Shown here in pieces: positions 43,401 through 58,400 of a stretch of 64,000 nucleotides of DNA. This DNA comes from Camarhynchus parvulus. Taxonomy: Eukaryota > Chordata > Aves > Passeriformes > Thraupidae. Location: contig NC_044574.1 in assembly GCF_901933205.1 (NCBI RefSeq), positions 43,061,609 through 43,125,608 on the forward strand. Reading direction: 5' to 3'. Position 1 is the stretch's first letter, and every line of letters begins with the position of its first letter. A program made the position numbers and the translations under genes. Below the pieces are notes generated by a model, which searched no databases, was not told the origin of the DNA, and saw only the letters and a list, made by a program, of their open reading frames with translations.

Positions 43401-46400
43401 CCTCTACTCTGATCCCGGGATGTCCTGTATCACTGTCCTGTATGAAATGCCATTTCTCCATATAACCCACGCAGTGAACTGAACTACAGCAGGAGCAGCC
43501 ACCAAGTCCACTGGAACCTCAGCCAGGAATGTGATAAACATCCCATTAAACTCTCACTGAGGCACAAACAGCAAACATACACTTGCTACATAAATACAAC
43601 TAAGATCTATTTTTTTCCTTATCTTTTAACATTTGTGAAAGGAAGAGAAATTAGCATGCAAGGTCTTACCCTGAGCCACTCCAAGTCATTTCAACAATAT
43701 GAAGTAGGAATTTGTATTTGGTGGGACATAGAAAGAGCAGCTAGGACTCTGCAACAGTTCAGGAAATAGAAGTAAGAACAAGAGTAGAGATAAAGCAAGA
43801 TTTCAGCAAGAGGACATCATAAAATGGAAGGAAAACAGACTGTCGAAAAAAAGAATGGAAGAGTTAGGGCCCACCACATTTCTGTATTCATAAAAATTTT
43901 GGTTTTAAATACTGAAATATAGGTACATTGGAAAAATGTTCAAGAACTCTCTTCTCTTTATGCACGATATAAATTTTACCATAAGAAGAATTTTAATGCA
44001 ATCTTTGAAAGAGTCAATTCAAAAACTTGGGAGAGAATAGGGAATAAACTTGATTTTCTGGAGAAAAAGGATCACATAATTGGTCAGGTTGGAAGGGACC
44101 ACAGTGGATCATCTGGTCCAATGTCCCTGCTGAAGCAGGGTTGTCCTAGAGCACACTGCACAGGATCGTGTCCAGACTGTTCTTGAATATCTCCGGTGGC
44201 GGAGACTCCACAACCCCTCTGGGCAACCTGTGCTGGTGCTTGGTCACCTGTACAGTGAGTGACCTTATTCCTCATTTCAGATAGAACTTCCTGTGCATCA
44301 GTTTCTGCCCACTGCCTCTTGTCCTGTTGCTTTGCGTCACCAAAAAGAGCCTCAATCCATCCTGACAGCCACCCTTTTGATATTTATACACATTAAGGAG
44401 GTCCCCTGTCAGCCACCTCTTCTTGAGGCTGAACAAGGCTGGCTCCTGCAGCCTTTCCTCATAGGAGAGATTCTCCAGACCCTCAACCAACTTAGTAGCT
44501 CTTCACTGGACCCCTCCAGGAGCTCCATGTCTCTCTTCTACTGTGGAACTCAGAACTGGACACAGAACTTCAAATATGGCCTCACCAGCACTGAGCAGAG
44601 GGGCAGGATCACTTCCCTCAACCTGCTTTTTCTAATGCACTCCCAGGAAACCACTGGCCTTCTCGGCCACCCTGGCTGGCTCACAACACACAGCTGGCTC
44701 AGGGACAGCTTGCTGTCCACCAAGTTCTCTGGGTCCTTCTCTGCTGAGTTGCCTTCCAGCAGGTCAGCCCCTAGCCTGATGCATGCTGTTTCTTCTCCCT
44801 GACTGTGGGACCCTGCATTTGTTCCTGTTGAATTTCAGAAGGCAGCCAGATGTAATTTTAGATGGGACTTGGCCTTTCAAATTTCATTTCTACTTCTCCT
44901 GACCACCTCTCAATACTCACTCCAAGTGGCCTGGCCTTGCTTCTGTTTCCTGGTAACTTTTTGCTTTTGCTTGAGTAATGACAGCAGCTCTTTATTCATC
45001 TATGGTGGTTTGTTTCTTGTGCCCTTGGCCTGACTTCTTTCTCATTAGGATGCATTATTCTCAAGCCTGAAGGAACTGAGCCTTGATCATCAACCAACTC
45101 TCCTGGCCCCCTCTTCCCTGCAGAGCCTGGTTCCCATGGGATTCTTCCAAGAATATCCCTGAAGAGGCTAAAGTGAGTTCACCTAAAGTCCATGGTCATC
45201 ATCTTGCTTGCTGTCCTGCTACCTCTTCATCCAACACTGAACTCTACAATCTTGTGGTCACTACAGCTAAGGCTGCCCCCAACCTTCACATCCCAACAAG
45301 ACTTCCTTGTTGGTTACTATGAGGTCAGTCAGCACAGCATTCCTTGTGGGATCCTCCACGATCTGTGGCAGGAAGTTATTGTCAATGCTTTCCAGGAACC
45401 TCCTGGACTGATTGAGTATTGCTGTACAGCTTCTCCAGCAGATGTCAGGGGGCTTAGAAGTTCCCCACAAGAACCAAGGCCTGTGACTTTCAGACTTGTT
45501 GCTAATTACCTGTAGAAGGCCTCATCCCCCTCCTTCTCTTGATCAGGCAGTCTGCAGCACATACCCACAACAGGGTCACTCTTTCCACTCTGCTCTTTTA
45601 TCCTGACCCATAAGCTCTTGACTCCCTTATCATGCTCATTAAGACAGAGCTGCACACATTCCCTTTCCCCCATAACACATCATATTTGCTATTAAAGGAT
45701 AGTACACTGATTATTTTAAGTAAATAACATTTGGTCCAAAACATCATAGTATTAATCCTGCCAATGTGTAAGTTCTGTCTTTTTTAAGAGGGACTGAAGC
45801 CACAACAAGTGTGAATTTTTAAGTTTAGCACTATAAATATGTCAGTGATTTAAAAAAGTATCTGACAGTCATGCTAAGTAAGTGAAGTTTTTTTTCAGGG
45901 GACTAAACTGAAAAAATACCTGACTCTCCATACAACTGTCTGACAAAGCACTACAAAGACTCTCAAAAACTAGCAATTTTTAAGTTAGATCTCCGCACTA
46001 ATAAGCAGTATTTCTATGTTTTGCTAGAGTATCCATGTAGGAAAAACTGATTTACTTGCCCCTCCCACAAACAATTCATTTTACATTTCAAGATAAAATT
46101 TAGACCCATAATCCTGATTTACTTAACATGCTAACAGATGAGAGTAAGCTGAAATATCATACAGTAAATTAGGCATGATTCTGTTCTCAGGCCATGTTGA
46201 ATATGATTATTTGATTTTTTTTCTGGCAAATAAAATAAAATGTGGGGTATTCAGAAGAAACAAATGAGAAATTCCCCTCCATAGGAACCTTCACCCATCC
46301 ACATGAAGGTTCAAACGTACAAACCTGATATTGTTACCTCCAATTATTTTAAAAGTATTACCATACAGCAAATCCCTCTACATTAAAAGTATTTTAATGC

Positions 46401-49400
46401 AATTATTTTCCATCTTTTTAGATTTGCCATAATAATTAAGTTAATTTAGAGAAAATGTCTTGCCAAGAGCTTTTGGTTTTGCTTCATTCATTTGCAACAC
46501 CATTTGATAAGTAGTGGTTATGCAACAAAAAATAACTGCTCGAGGCCAACCTCCTTAAAAGACAAAAGGTGAAAGAAACAGTTGTGCAGGCTCAATGAAA
46601 GAACTGAATTTCTGTGGCTGCTTTCAGAGTTGGCGTAATTGGCACGACCTGAGGGACAGATGGCTGTCTACTCAGATACAAATATCAAGTACGTCCCAAT
46701 CAACCTAAAAAAACCCCAAACCAACAAAAAACAGCTGAAACACCTCATTCAACACTGTTTCACAAATGCAAGCAATCTAATAAGGAAAGCTGAAAGAACT
46801 TCAAAAGACATTCACATGACTGACAGAACTACAGAAAATTTTCATACCTGGACATGAAGGATATGCTTGTTACTGAACATTAGAGTATTTAATAAATGTA
46901 CAAAGTCCAAGGTGGTAGTTAATAGGCCTGTTCAAGGCAGGAAGAACATAGAAAGATATTTTCCCTTGGAAAGAAAGGGAGAGAATGAAGAGAAGTTTCA
47001 ATTTTTCCCTGAAGGGTTTTTAAAGATTGCTATCCGAAGCAGCTGGACCATACACTGACAATGCCTTCAGGGACTATGTAGAGACAGGCACAAGTTAAAA
47101 CACAATATTCATGCAATATTCCCCAAGCTCACATTCTGCTTAAAGACTTTAAAAACAAAATCAAACTTTATTCCACAAACTTCTAGAAATGCCCAAATTC
47201 TACACTGAGATATCATCAGTAAAATAATAAACCTCAGTAAAATACATCTATCAAACTTCAGAGTTTTGACAGCAGTTTTACATACTAACTCTTTATGCCA
47301 ATTTTGTCATTTTTAAGTAATGCTTAGACAGATCACCCAGTCATCTCCAATTCTTGATACAAAGAAGAGTCTTTCCATGTGTTCAAAAATAATGAGCTGT
47401 TTGACTGTGACAAGAAAGACCTTTTCCTCTAAAGCCTCCCTGCATCAAAATAACTTAAACACATTTTGGTCTTATACTCTGGGTTTTTTGTTTAGTTTTT
47501 CTTTAATTTTATTCCTTTCAGAAGAGGAAAATTCTATGAAGTGAGACTTCTATAATTGCTTGCTGGTAGCTCATTTCTGCATGCATGTTAATTTTCTAAA
47601 ATAAAATATGCTATATTAATTGAATTCAAAGATTTTAAGGTGAAAGTCAAAGTTTACATTAAATAGGACTACAATTCACTTTCTCCATCAAATCCAGCTT
47701 TGAAAGTAGTATTGGTTGCCTATCATTATGTTGGAAGCTTCTGGTCTTACAGTACAGGCAAATTTCCAGACAGCACAGAACATTTAAGCATTTAAAGTTT
47801 CTTGGGATGCTGGTTTCCTGCTGATCTGCTGAATGGTCATTCCCACCTGCCATGCTGACTGTGGGACACAGGGAGATGTGCAGGGCTGTGTCTCTGCCAG
47901 ACCTGACTGGGCTTCTACAGTGAGAGTCCTGGTTTTTACTTCCAGTTTCTCTTCATTTTAGATTAACAATTTCACTGCAGTGCCAGGAATTGAGCTAGCA
48001 GCCAGAGTGCAAATCTCTTCAAAAAGGTAAACTGTGTAATGATATTACTTAAAAAATTGAACGTCACACACAACCCTGTTTGAAAAACCTAGTGGTTTTC
48101 CTGCATTATATCAGAATAAATATCTATATATCCTTTTTAATGTAGTAGGTATCTTCCTTCAAACCTACGTAAAAATTTTTAGAGTTATTACAGAGAGAGT
48201 TTTTAAAAAATTTGCTCTCAAATCATGCCAATTTTACCTTATGCTCATCAAGGAAGGAAAGGAAAACCTACATTTCACAGTTGCCATCAAGTTAGTTATA
48301 TATTAACAGTAAAAGGAAAAGCATGAAATTCAACTAATGAACACCAAATTATGAAGTTGCTTAATTCCAACAGAAGCCTCCAGAGCACTGTATTTTTAGA
48401 AATCTGCCATGACAGCAGTAACTAAGCATACCCTCCAGGGCTTTGTAGAATGCCATAAAACATAATCCAGAAGGCTCTAATAAGCTACAGCATTAGAAGA
48501 GTTCTCTGATGGACATTTTAGGACATAGTAAATGCACAATCATTTTAAGATATCACAATTTTTCAAGTGCAAGATGCAGAAGTAACAAAAATTGTGGACT
48601 ATTCTAATAAAATTTTATTCGCATTTTCCAGGGGACTAATAGAGGGAATAGGCCTTACAGGATCAATGAACAAATGGGCATAGATGTAATCAACATACTG
48701 ACAATGTTTAAATTATGCAAATTCTCAGCCTCTTGCCCTTATTGCTACAGCTCCCCCTGGATGGTTTGAAGTGAGGTAGTCACACCATACCAGCCCTGCA
48801 ATAGGCCATTTCTTTATGAGTCTAGTCCTTCAGTTCAAATAAAATGTACAGGTCAGTGAAAGCCAGAAGGCTGAACATGGGAAGGGTCACAAATTGTTTT
48901 CTCTCTTGGGAGAGTAATTACTATGCAAGAGAAATAAAAAAAGCGAGCCAGCATAGAATGGAATCACCCAGCTCACTGGGGCTGCAGACTACCAAAACGG
49001 TCAGGAAAATCCAAGGAAGAATAACTTACTAACTAACTAACTAAATAAGTAGAAAGCTAAATGACACATCCTCAAATAAGAGGGGGAAAAAAGGAGGCCT
49101 AGCATGCATATGGGAAGACTAACAGTTTAGTCAACACACTGGGATCCTGCCTACATATTACAGAATAATAGAATGGTAAGGGTGGGAAGGGATCTTAAAG
49201 ACCATCCAGTCCCAACTACCTCTGCCATGGGCAGGGACACGTCCCACTAGACCACACTGCTCAAGGCCTTATAATGGCATTAAAAGAAAGACCTCTTCAA
49301 CCATCAGAGTTTTACTTTTCCTGGAAAGGAACAATTTATTGCATTTCTGCAACCTAATAAAATTAAATTGTAAGCACATATATGTCTAAATTACTGGATG

Positions 49401-52400
49401 AGAAAAATGTCTAAGTAATTCCTAGCATAAGTCACACGCATTAGTTCTGACTTCTGGTTCTGCAAACGTACTTCTCTGGTTTAGAGGATAATTCTTTAAC
49501 CATACTATCTACTACCTAAAATTAATAAAATATATATGAAGAAGATAGTGCTAAGCTTTCTAAACGTATTACAGCAAAGCTTCAGATCATTATAAACCTT
49601 AAGACATTTTATGCCCACAAGTCCTTTTTTCTCAATAAATAGACAAAGAATTTTTAAAAGCACACTGAATACAGCTTTTCAATGGATAATGTGAAAATAT
49701 TACACTGCAAAAATAAACTGTTCTATCAAAAGCATTAAGCTGATTGGATTCCGAAGGTGCTGCCCATGTACCTCTAGGAACAGCTCAACACTGCTGAGAG
49801 GCAAAAAAACCCAAAACAGTGAGACCCTGCATTCAGAACTATCAAAGGCTGAAAACTGCAATAGAGATCTGAAGTGTGTGAGGAGCTCTGCTGAGAGCTG
49901 ATGCCGTACCATCTGCTGAGGACATTTCTACAAAGCAATGCCAAAAGCTTGCTCCACAGAACTAGGTCCCACAGGCTCTCCCTGCTGACGCAAAGCTTCA
50001 TCCAGGGCACAAAACTTGTCCAGCACCTACAGCAACATCACCCAACTTCAAGCACCATCAGGCCTGCTACTCCTCACTGCAATCTGTCATCTCCAGGGAT
50101 TTGTAACTCAGTTCAGGATTGGTTATTTTAGCCAGTCACTGCTGAGCACTTGTACTTAACTGCAGTCCAGGATCAACCTCCAAACCACGCGGAAATACCC
50201 CTACAATTGAGTCAATGGGATGAAGGAGGAGGCTGCTCACAGTGGAACAATAAGGACAGGAGAAGTTTCCTGAGCTTCAGTCAGTGGTCTCAAGCAGACT
50301 TATTCAGCAACTTTCCAGTCAAAGCATTTAAGGAGGAAAAATGCATCTAAAAGGATAGAAATAAACCAAGCTGCATCTTGAAAGAACTTTCTGATGGTTA
50401 AGACTCAAAATTTTTTTGTGTGCATTCTAAATAAACAAGGTTCTGTTCTTTTACTTATGTTGTCAGATATCTTCAGGAGGCTTCAAGCCAGATTACTCAC
50501 AATATGAATATTTTTTTCCATTAACTATTTTCAAACAATGTGCTTTCCTAACATAAGCATTTCCTAATACAGCATTCCCTTCATTGTTTTTTTACTAAAA
50601 TGAATTCTTTCACTTTTCATATTTCAATGCTCATTAGTACAAACAATTTAATACATATGAAGTCACTTGATTTCAACAAGTTCATTCCTGGCTGGGGGGT
50701 GGGGTTTGTTGGGTTTTTTCTTTTTTTTTTTTCCTCCAAACTAGCTGGCAAATGTGAGTCAGGATGTACCCAGGGCAAATTCTCTCCTTGGTTCAATATA
50801 TGAGTCATGGGAAGTGAAAATCCCTTCTTTTACCAGCCCTAGGGCAAGGATTTAAGGAATGAAACATCAACTAATCTTTTCTACCTTAACTAACAGTGGC
50901 CCAATGCAAGGCTTAGTGGGAGAAAAACATTGCCAGCAACTCTCAAGTCTCTTGGTCATGAGTATGTTGAAGCAAGCACAGGGAACAGCACAAAATGTCC
51001 ATCCTGTATCCCGCTCTAAAAAGATTCTGTTCCATCTCTGTTGCAGTTCAAGGTGACACCATTTTGCTCTTAGCTGGAACAGCACCTCTAACAGTTTTGG
51101 CTGTTAAACTTTCCCTTGCAAAAGCCTCAGAACACAAAAGATTAACCCACAAGAGAGCAACACCATGAGAAACGAGACAAATAAAAACACAGTGAAATGA
51201 ACGGTTTTAAATGGAACAGTGAAATGAACACCACCACACTGAGGAAAAGAAACTAACTAGTTGTTTTCCCAAGCTACTGGACTACAGTGCTCATAGTACT
51301 GTCAATAGTTACACTAACAACCACACATCTTTGAGAAGCTTAATATTTCAGGTCCCTCTCAGCACAGATGCAAGTGTTTTGCCCAAGACACAGATGAAAA
51401 AATGAAAGAAAATCTAAGCTGAATCTGTTTATACTAAGGCTACGTCAGAATGATTTCTCTTTTCCTCACTCGCAACTGTTATACCAAGAATAAACATCTT
51501 GTTTTGTCAAACTATAACCGATCATAGGTAGCTCCAAGCTTCTGAATCCAACAGCCAGAAAAATATTAGAAGAAGATCACATCATTTCACCTTTTGTTAG
51601 GGAAGGAAGACTAACCCCCCCAGTAAAACTTCAAAAGTTCTCTTGACAAGCGAGGCTGCATTAACATTTTCTCCATTTATAAACATTGTTAAAACATTAT
51701 TTCTCAGTCCACACCCTCACTCTTCTTTCACCATCTCACACCTGTACGCAATCTAACTAAATGCAACTTCTACATGCAAACAAACCAAATGTGTGTATAA
51801 ACCCATCTCCCCAAAATGCAGCTTCCAACATATTTCATTTTTTCAGTGGTCCTCTTCACAGATGCATAAGCATAACCAAGAGGTGAAGAATAAGCACCTG
51901 ACAGAAGGCAGAAACCTTTAAGAGCAACCACACCACTGCAAAACAAATCAATACAAAATCCAAAGGAACCTACTTAGCAATTCTCACTGTGGGAGCTATT
52001 GGAGGAAATAGTTCTAGCAGATGCTACACAAACTGAAGACATTTGCTATCCTTGCTTTTCAGAAAAACAGGAAGAGGCCCAAGCAGTAACTTGGGGTTAG
52101 AGGGCACCACCAAGATACTAATTAGATCAGCACAACATCTGTCTCATCTGTAAGTCAGGGATTAGTGCCCCTCTCCAAACACCTGCCTCCACAAAAGCAA
52201 GCCAAAAGATGGGGTCAGGCAGGGAAGCTGCCAAAAGAAACTTTAGCATTGTTTTTAATTGTGGTATCTCTGCACACTGATCATGTAATAAATCCTTCCT
52301 GGAAAAAGTCTGGTGTATACAGAACCCCTGTGAGGTGCAGCTTAAAACATCCAGACAAAACTGGCTTGATCTTCATTATGAATACCAAGCCAGACTTCTT

Positions 52401-55400
52401 TGCTTCTGCATCTCCAAGGTGGGATGTGGCTTTAATAATCGCTAAAAAATCTGAAACAAAAAAAAAATGTTTCAAGAACAGCTCCTTAAACAGCCTCCCA
52501 CAATCACAAGTTCTGTAAAATGCAGAACACTATGAGCAACCTGGCTGTAACATTCTGAAGTACCAACATATGCAGGCAAAAGGTCCTGTAGCAGGCCCAG
52601 CTTGTCAAACATAAGCCTCAGTGCTGTGAATTAGTAGGGGAATTTACATCATGAAGAAGCCTGTTCTGTTCCTCCACATTATTTTCAAATGACAATTCAG
52701 CACTTGGGATCACTCCTTTCCCTGGACTATTTACTCATGCCCTCAGGAAACAAAGATAATGCCTCCTGGGAAAAAGCTTTAATTGCAGCATGAACTGAAC
52801 TGCTGGATTTTTAAACATGCTTTAAGTAAGGCAGCCTGATTCTGGCTTTTAACTGCTACACAAAGAGACCGACTCATGTAGTTAACAATCAATGTGGACA
52901 AGACACAGAGAGAAAACACATCTCTCAGCATGCCACCAGCTCTATATGGGAATGATCAAAGACATGCAACATGCAACAGAAATGGTACAATAGCTGACTC
53001 TTTTCCTCTGCTTTGTATGTTCTGACAAGAAGTTTTGTGATAGTCAGTAACTAGAAGTCCTTAAGAAAATCTGTATGTGTGCACATCAAGAAGAGTACAA
53101 ACACCAAAAGGGCTAATTTGAACTCACAGACAGAACCTGTTATCATCTTGTAAAAATGCTCAGAGAGCTTTTCATTGAAAATGCCACCTTTCCACTATGT
53201 CAACAGAGAAGTTATTTTCAGCTAGTGAACATGCTTTTCCCTGAAATGCTGAAACATTTCCAGTCTCATCAGAAAAGCAAGGTAATGAAGAGAAGTACTT
53301 TTGAAGACTCATACCATCATCTGAAGAGAGCTCTCATATCAACAAGCCCAAATGTCAGGGGCAGGGCTTGGTTTGCAAGTAAGGTTCTGGTAATAACATT
53401 ATTTCTGGAGCAGTTTTATATTGCAGAACTGCTCATATCAGAATAGCATATTTCTACATAGAAATAACATCACAAATTAATAACTACATGCCTATTACAC
53501 TTTCATAATAATAGGTGTGTTTGTGTAAGTGAAAGTATATTTAAAGCAGTTCAGCATATTTTTGTAGACAATTCCTGGATACTCACCATGGAGTACATTA
53601 GGCAGATTCTGCAAGACATTCCAAGGAAGATATTCATCAGGATATGCCAGAGACCTGCTTGACCAATTATGTTCAAAATTCACAATGGCACTAGGCCCAA
53701 GGGCAAGGACAACAAAGACAACTCCTTCTTTCAGCTACTTGGCTATAATATGCAGCATGAACAACAACAAAAAGGATCCAAGAGCAAATCATTTGCATTC
53801 GACAAAACAGTGGCACCAGGGATTTTGGTGAACAAAGCAGGAGTTTTGGAATGTATTCGTTCAGTTCCTCAGCTGGCAATTTATGTGCTGGCAGAGTAAG
53901 CAGCCTTGTCTAAAACTCGTGTGAATGTACTAATAAGTTGAGTAATTTTACTAGGAAGTTCAGTTCCAACTCAGTGCAGAGTTAAACTAATCTGTTTCAG
54001 ACAAATTAAACTCTACTGGAATAAGAGCCAATGCATTGTTACTACCAGTCTATAAAAATTAATTTAAGTCCAGTTGCGCCAGGTTAAGTCCATGCCTGGA
54101 AGCAGTAAAACCATATTCAACTAAGTCAAACTCCCTTTTCAATTCAAGACAGGGAAAAAAAGCATTTTTCTTTTGATTATTTTGATATAACTGTATAAAG
54201 AAATAGCTGAAGTTGACAACACTGTACATAAGACACCAATGCCTGAGATTCATTCAGAGCTACGCCTGAATAAAATAATGGCTGTAAAAATGTTCAGACG
54301 CTACCAGTAAATCTGCATTAATTCAAATGATTCTTTGAAGAAAGAACATAATTCTGAATAATCACGGGAAGAGTTGGCAGCGCTGCTGTACAATCACACC
54401 ACATGGTCTCAAAAAAGCTCATTTGTTCATCTTGTTACCATATACTCCCATCGCAAATAAACTGATGAATAGATGCTTTCCCACTCCCATTAGAAGCAGA
54501 AAGAAAGACAGCTCCCAAAAAGTAGGAAAGAACCAGATCCACAGAACAGCAATGCTCCAATGAAAGATGCCCTGCTCCTTCTGAAGAGGAGCCTCTCCTT
54601 CCCCTGTCCTCTGCCCTAGCAAGGCCTCCTCGGGAGTGCTATGCCCTGTTCTGGGCTCCCCAGTTCAAGAAAGGCAAGCAGCTACTCGAGAGGGTCCAGC
54701 AGAGGGCTATGGAGATAAGGAGGGGACTGGAATATCTCTCTCATGAGGAAAGGCTGAGGGAGCTGGACCAGTGCAGCCTGAAGAAGAGATGAGTTCACAA
54801 AAGACAGGGGACCTTATAAATACAAATACCTGAAGGGCAGGTGTCCAGAGGATGGAGCCAGACTCTTTACAATGAGGGCCAGTAAAAGACAAGGGGCAAC
54901 TGGCACAAACACAAAGCTCTATATAAATAAGAGAAAAAACTTCTTTCCTTTGAGGGTGACAGAGCACTGGAACAGACTGCCCAGGAAGGTCATCGACTCT
55001 CCTCCTCTGGAGATACTCCAGAGCCACCGGCACATTATCATATGCAACCTGCTCCAGGTGAACCTGCTTTAGCAGGGAATTGGACTAGATCTCCAGAGGT
55101 CCCTTCCAACCCCAACCATTCCTTGATTCCGTGATTCATGACCAATTTGCTCTTTTCTCCTGCTAAAAGTGCAGTACAGGATTACAGAAGTGCTCACAAA
55201 TTAAGCTACCAATAAAAGCAGATGAAAACACAATGGCCTAAGTAGAAACCATTGCCTCATCTACTCAGATTATGCATTCCAGCTGTCATCACTCTTAAGT
55301 TATTACCTCAGGATAGCCTACATAATATAAAAGACACAAAAGCATGCTTCCTTTGAGTCCTTAAATGATGCTTTGCATCATGACTAGCATGCGTTCAGCA

Positions 55401-58400
55401 GGAAGTAGACAAAAAGTTTTCTCAAGCTCCAATAAGAACCTCCAAAGTTTTCCTGAGGTAACAGTAAGATAATGACAATGCCCTACTATGACCGACAGAT
55501 AATTCCTATAGTAAAATCTGCATGTGTGGACATGTACATTTATACACATGAGAGATATAAACAAGAATGACAAGGGAGTATAAGAAAAAGCAAACCCATT
55601 CAGATAGACAAGTATTTTTCATTAAGTAGATTTACCTGAGACTCTAACTCCTCCAATTTACGCTTCCTGGCATGAAGAGCTTTACTTGGAAAAGCCCAGA
55701 AATAATTGGAAGTTCCAATTCTATCAGTGTCCACCATGCCATCATCAACAAGGCTCTGGAGGATCTCTTTCACTGACATCGAGGCTAATAAAAGCAAAAA
55801 TGTAAAATCAGAACCGCATAGCAGCTGGACAATTATGAATATTGAATATGGGACAATATGAACTATGAATTTGGGCAATTATGAACACCACAAAGTACCA
55901 TCTACAATCATCTGTATTCTCCTCCAGTGTCAGCTAGCTGGAAGATTTCACAAGGACAACATGCCCAAAGCTTCACTTGAAGGGATGAATCTCCCTGAAA
56001 CCAGCAGTTTGCTTCTAAACGCTGCTATTCTGCACATCTGCTACCAGATGTTTGCAAAACACTGCTCAGGAGTGTTGCACAAAATACATGCACGTTACAC
56101 TACAATAACATAACAGTGAGAGGTACCTGAGAAGTTGTCCTGCAATCTTAATTCTAACTTGGATTAACTTGTTTTAAGTTTCTTGATTGGGAGTGTAATT
56201 ACATTTCACTTTGTAACGCTTAACAAAGCATTTCACAGCAGCAGAGGCACTAAAGCCATCTGTGTACAGACTCAGGAAAAACACATTCTGATTTTAATTA
56301 TATTCACTTCCAATATAAAACATCATTTACACTCATAAGCATCAACATTTCTGAACACAACTGATCATTTCCTTTCAAACCTGTCGTATAATTCACCATT
56401 AAAAAAAAATGGTACCTGTTCAACAAAGCTAAGTAGTTATGTTATCCTCAGGTGTTGCAGATATAAAGACTTTTGAGCTCAATTATGGATTTTGGTACCT
56501 GATGTTCAATTTCATGACTACAGGGGGTCTCATATCTTTTGGAAGCTATAGGCTGGATGTCAGGATGGGAGAAGGTTAATAATTTTTCTTTTCAGAGTAA
56601 CTGGGGCTTGGGTTGTGTGGCTAAATGTCTTCATATGCAGAGACAGGATGAATTTGCACTATTCAAAGGTGTTAATGGCTTTAAAAACTCTAAACTCCAA
56701 TTTACTGCAAATTACAACTAAACACACGCATTAACAAACTAACCAAGACAGCACCACATCTCTTCAGAATGCCTCTGTTAGCTGCTGACACAACTGAAAA
56801 ACTCTGCTTTGTGATACTCACATCTGCAGTTCTCTCAGCAAGCTCATTTACTCTTGCAGTGCCACCAAGATATGCTGGAGACAGTGGTAACTACACAAAC
56901 ATTATGCTTTGCCTCCCTTTTGTCAATGAGCATGGAAGGAAAACTAATAAGGAACATACAAAACAATCCAAGAGCATAGATAAGTCCTCTTGGACCTATT
57001 CCTAAACCAATGGATCTCATCAGGAAGGCTTTTACAGAAAAGACAAGCCCCTTCCATTTATAGCTGTCAGCCATTTTTGGAGGAGAAAAGCTCAAGAGCA
57101 CACTGCCCATGTATATTTGGACTAGCATTTTAAACAACTGTGATATTACAGCCAGATAGTTAATACCTGAGTGCAAACAGCGATTTCATACACTGAAAGT
57201 CACTGCAAGTCAGGCAGTTCAGAGCCTAAGCAAGCCCACATCCCATGTCACTTTTAACACTACAGCCCTGCCACTGACCAGTCTCCCATTCTAGCTATAT
57301 TTTCCATTATTAAAATCACAAACCTATGATTGTAGCCAGGAAAATTTACACTGCAGGACCAGTCTCAAAAATTTATTACTTGCCCAAGAGAAATAACTTT
57401 TATAAACACTTACTAATCCCTTTTTCTTTTGGAGCAATCTTCTCTAGATCCTTCAACTGGAAGACATCTTTCTGTGCAAAACATAAAAGACATTTCAGTT
57501 CCAAACGACAACATCATCTAAGCCTGAGTGTTTTTTACACTAATTAATGCCAACAAAAGTAAACAAGAAATACGTTGTATGTTTTGGTTTTGCTTGGGAA
57601 ATAGCCTGCATATCCCTCAACAGAACTGGAACATTCTGAGAATTAAATAATAAGGAAAAAAACTATTATTGTAACAAGCCCTGCTCTTTCCTTTGGCGAT
57701 CTGAAGTCATCATATTTCATCTCAAGACAGAATATAAAGCCCTTAAATCCCAGGTTAGACTGTCAGCACAGATGCACCATATTGCTTCAGTACTCAAGTG
57801 TCACAGTATTTTTTCTAAGAGTAAAACATGGTGCATTACGTGTGCCACCAATACAATTGTAGCTCACCTTTTGGATCTGCAGGTTTCTCCTCCCCAGGGA
57901 CCCTTTCCAACTCTGCTCTCAGTTTTTCTAACGTTCAGATTTCTTTCTCCTCTCATAAAATGCAGCGAGATACTTCCTAATTTCCTGCTGTCTTCTCTTA
58001 TGGTAACAGACTCAAAATGAGAAGATGTCCATAAGTAGCACATGAAGAATTTAACACCACCTGTGCATCTTTATTCCTTGGCTCCATCTGGGGATGGGCC
58101 ACCTAATCAGAAGTTAAATGAATGAAGTTTTGCCCCTGTAATTTTCACCCTGATGTCACAGGGTATCAGTGAAATGCCTGCCAGGATAGAGAGCTCAGCT
58201 ACATCCACAATTAATCTCCTTTTAGGACCTGTTTTCCCACCAATGTAAATGCAGGACAATTACAAGTTACTTACTGTTTCAAAAAAAATCTCCATCATGC
58301 GGGCCCTCTTCTCTTCAAAACTCAGGCCTTTTTCTTGGACTAGAACAGGGGAAAAAAGAAAAAAACTAACCAAGACATTCAGTCATCAGAATTAGTACAT

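Larger units (their letters stand above)
38512..55635 (-). other. MND1 intron 4 (17.1 kb)
   Basis: The longest intron of the gene. It contains three CR1 fragments (54625-55140 sense; 44069-45670 and 49160-49268 antisense to the window's plus strand) and otherwise unremarkable AT-rich sequence. A short ACTA-type repeat is at about 49029-49045. The open frames within it are either CR1-derived or lack recognisable motifs. Confidence 0.85.

Noticed and set aside
44293..44802. 169-residue plus-strand frame
   Set aside because: It is the antisense strand of the CR1 3' region.
45083..45515. Plus-strand frames of 79 and 107 residues
   Set aside because: They are antisense to the CR1 endonuclease fragment.
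54707..55072. Frames of 108 and 66 residues on opposite strands
   Set aside because: Both lie inside the sense CR1 copy and show no protein family.
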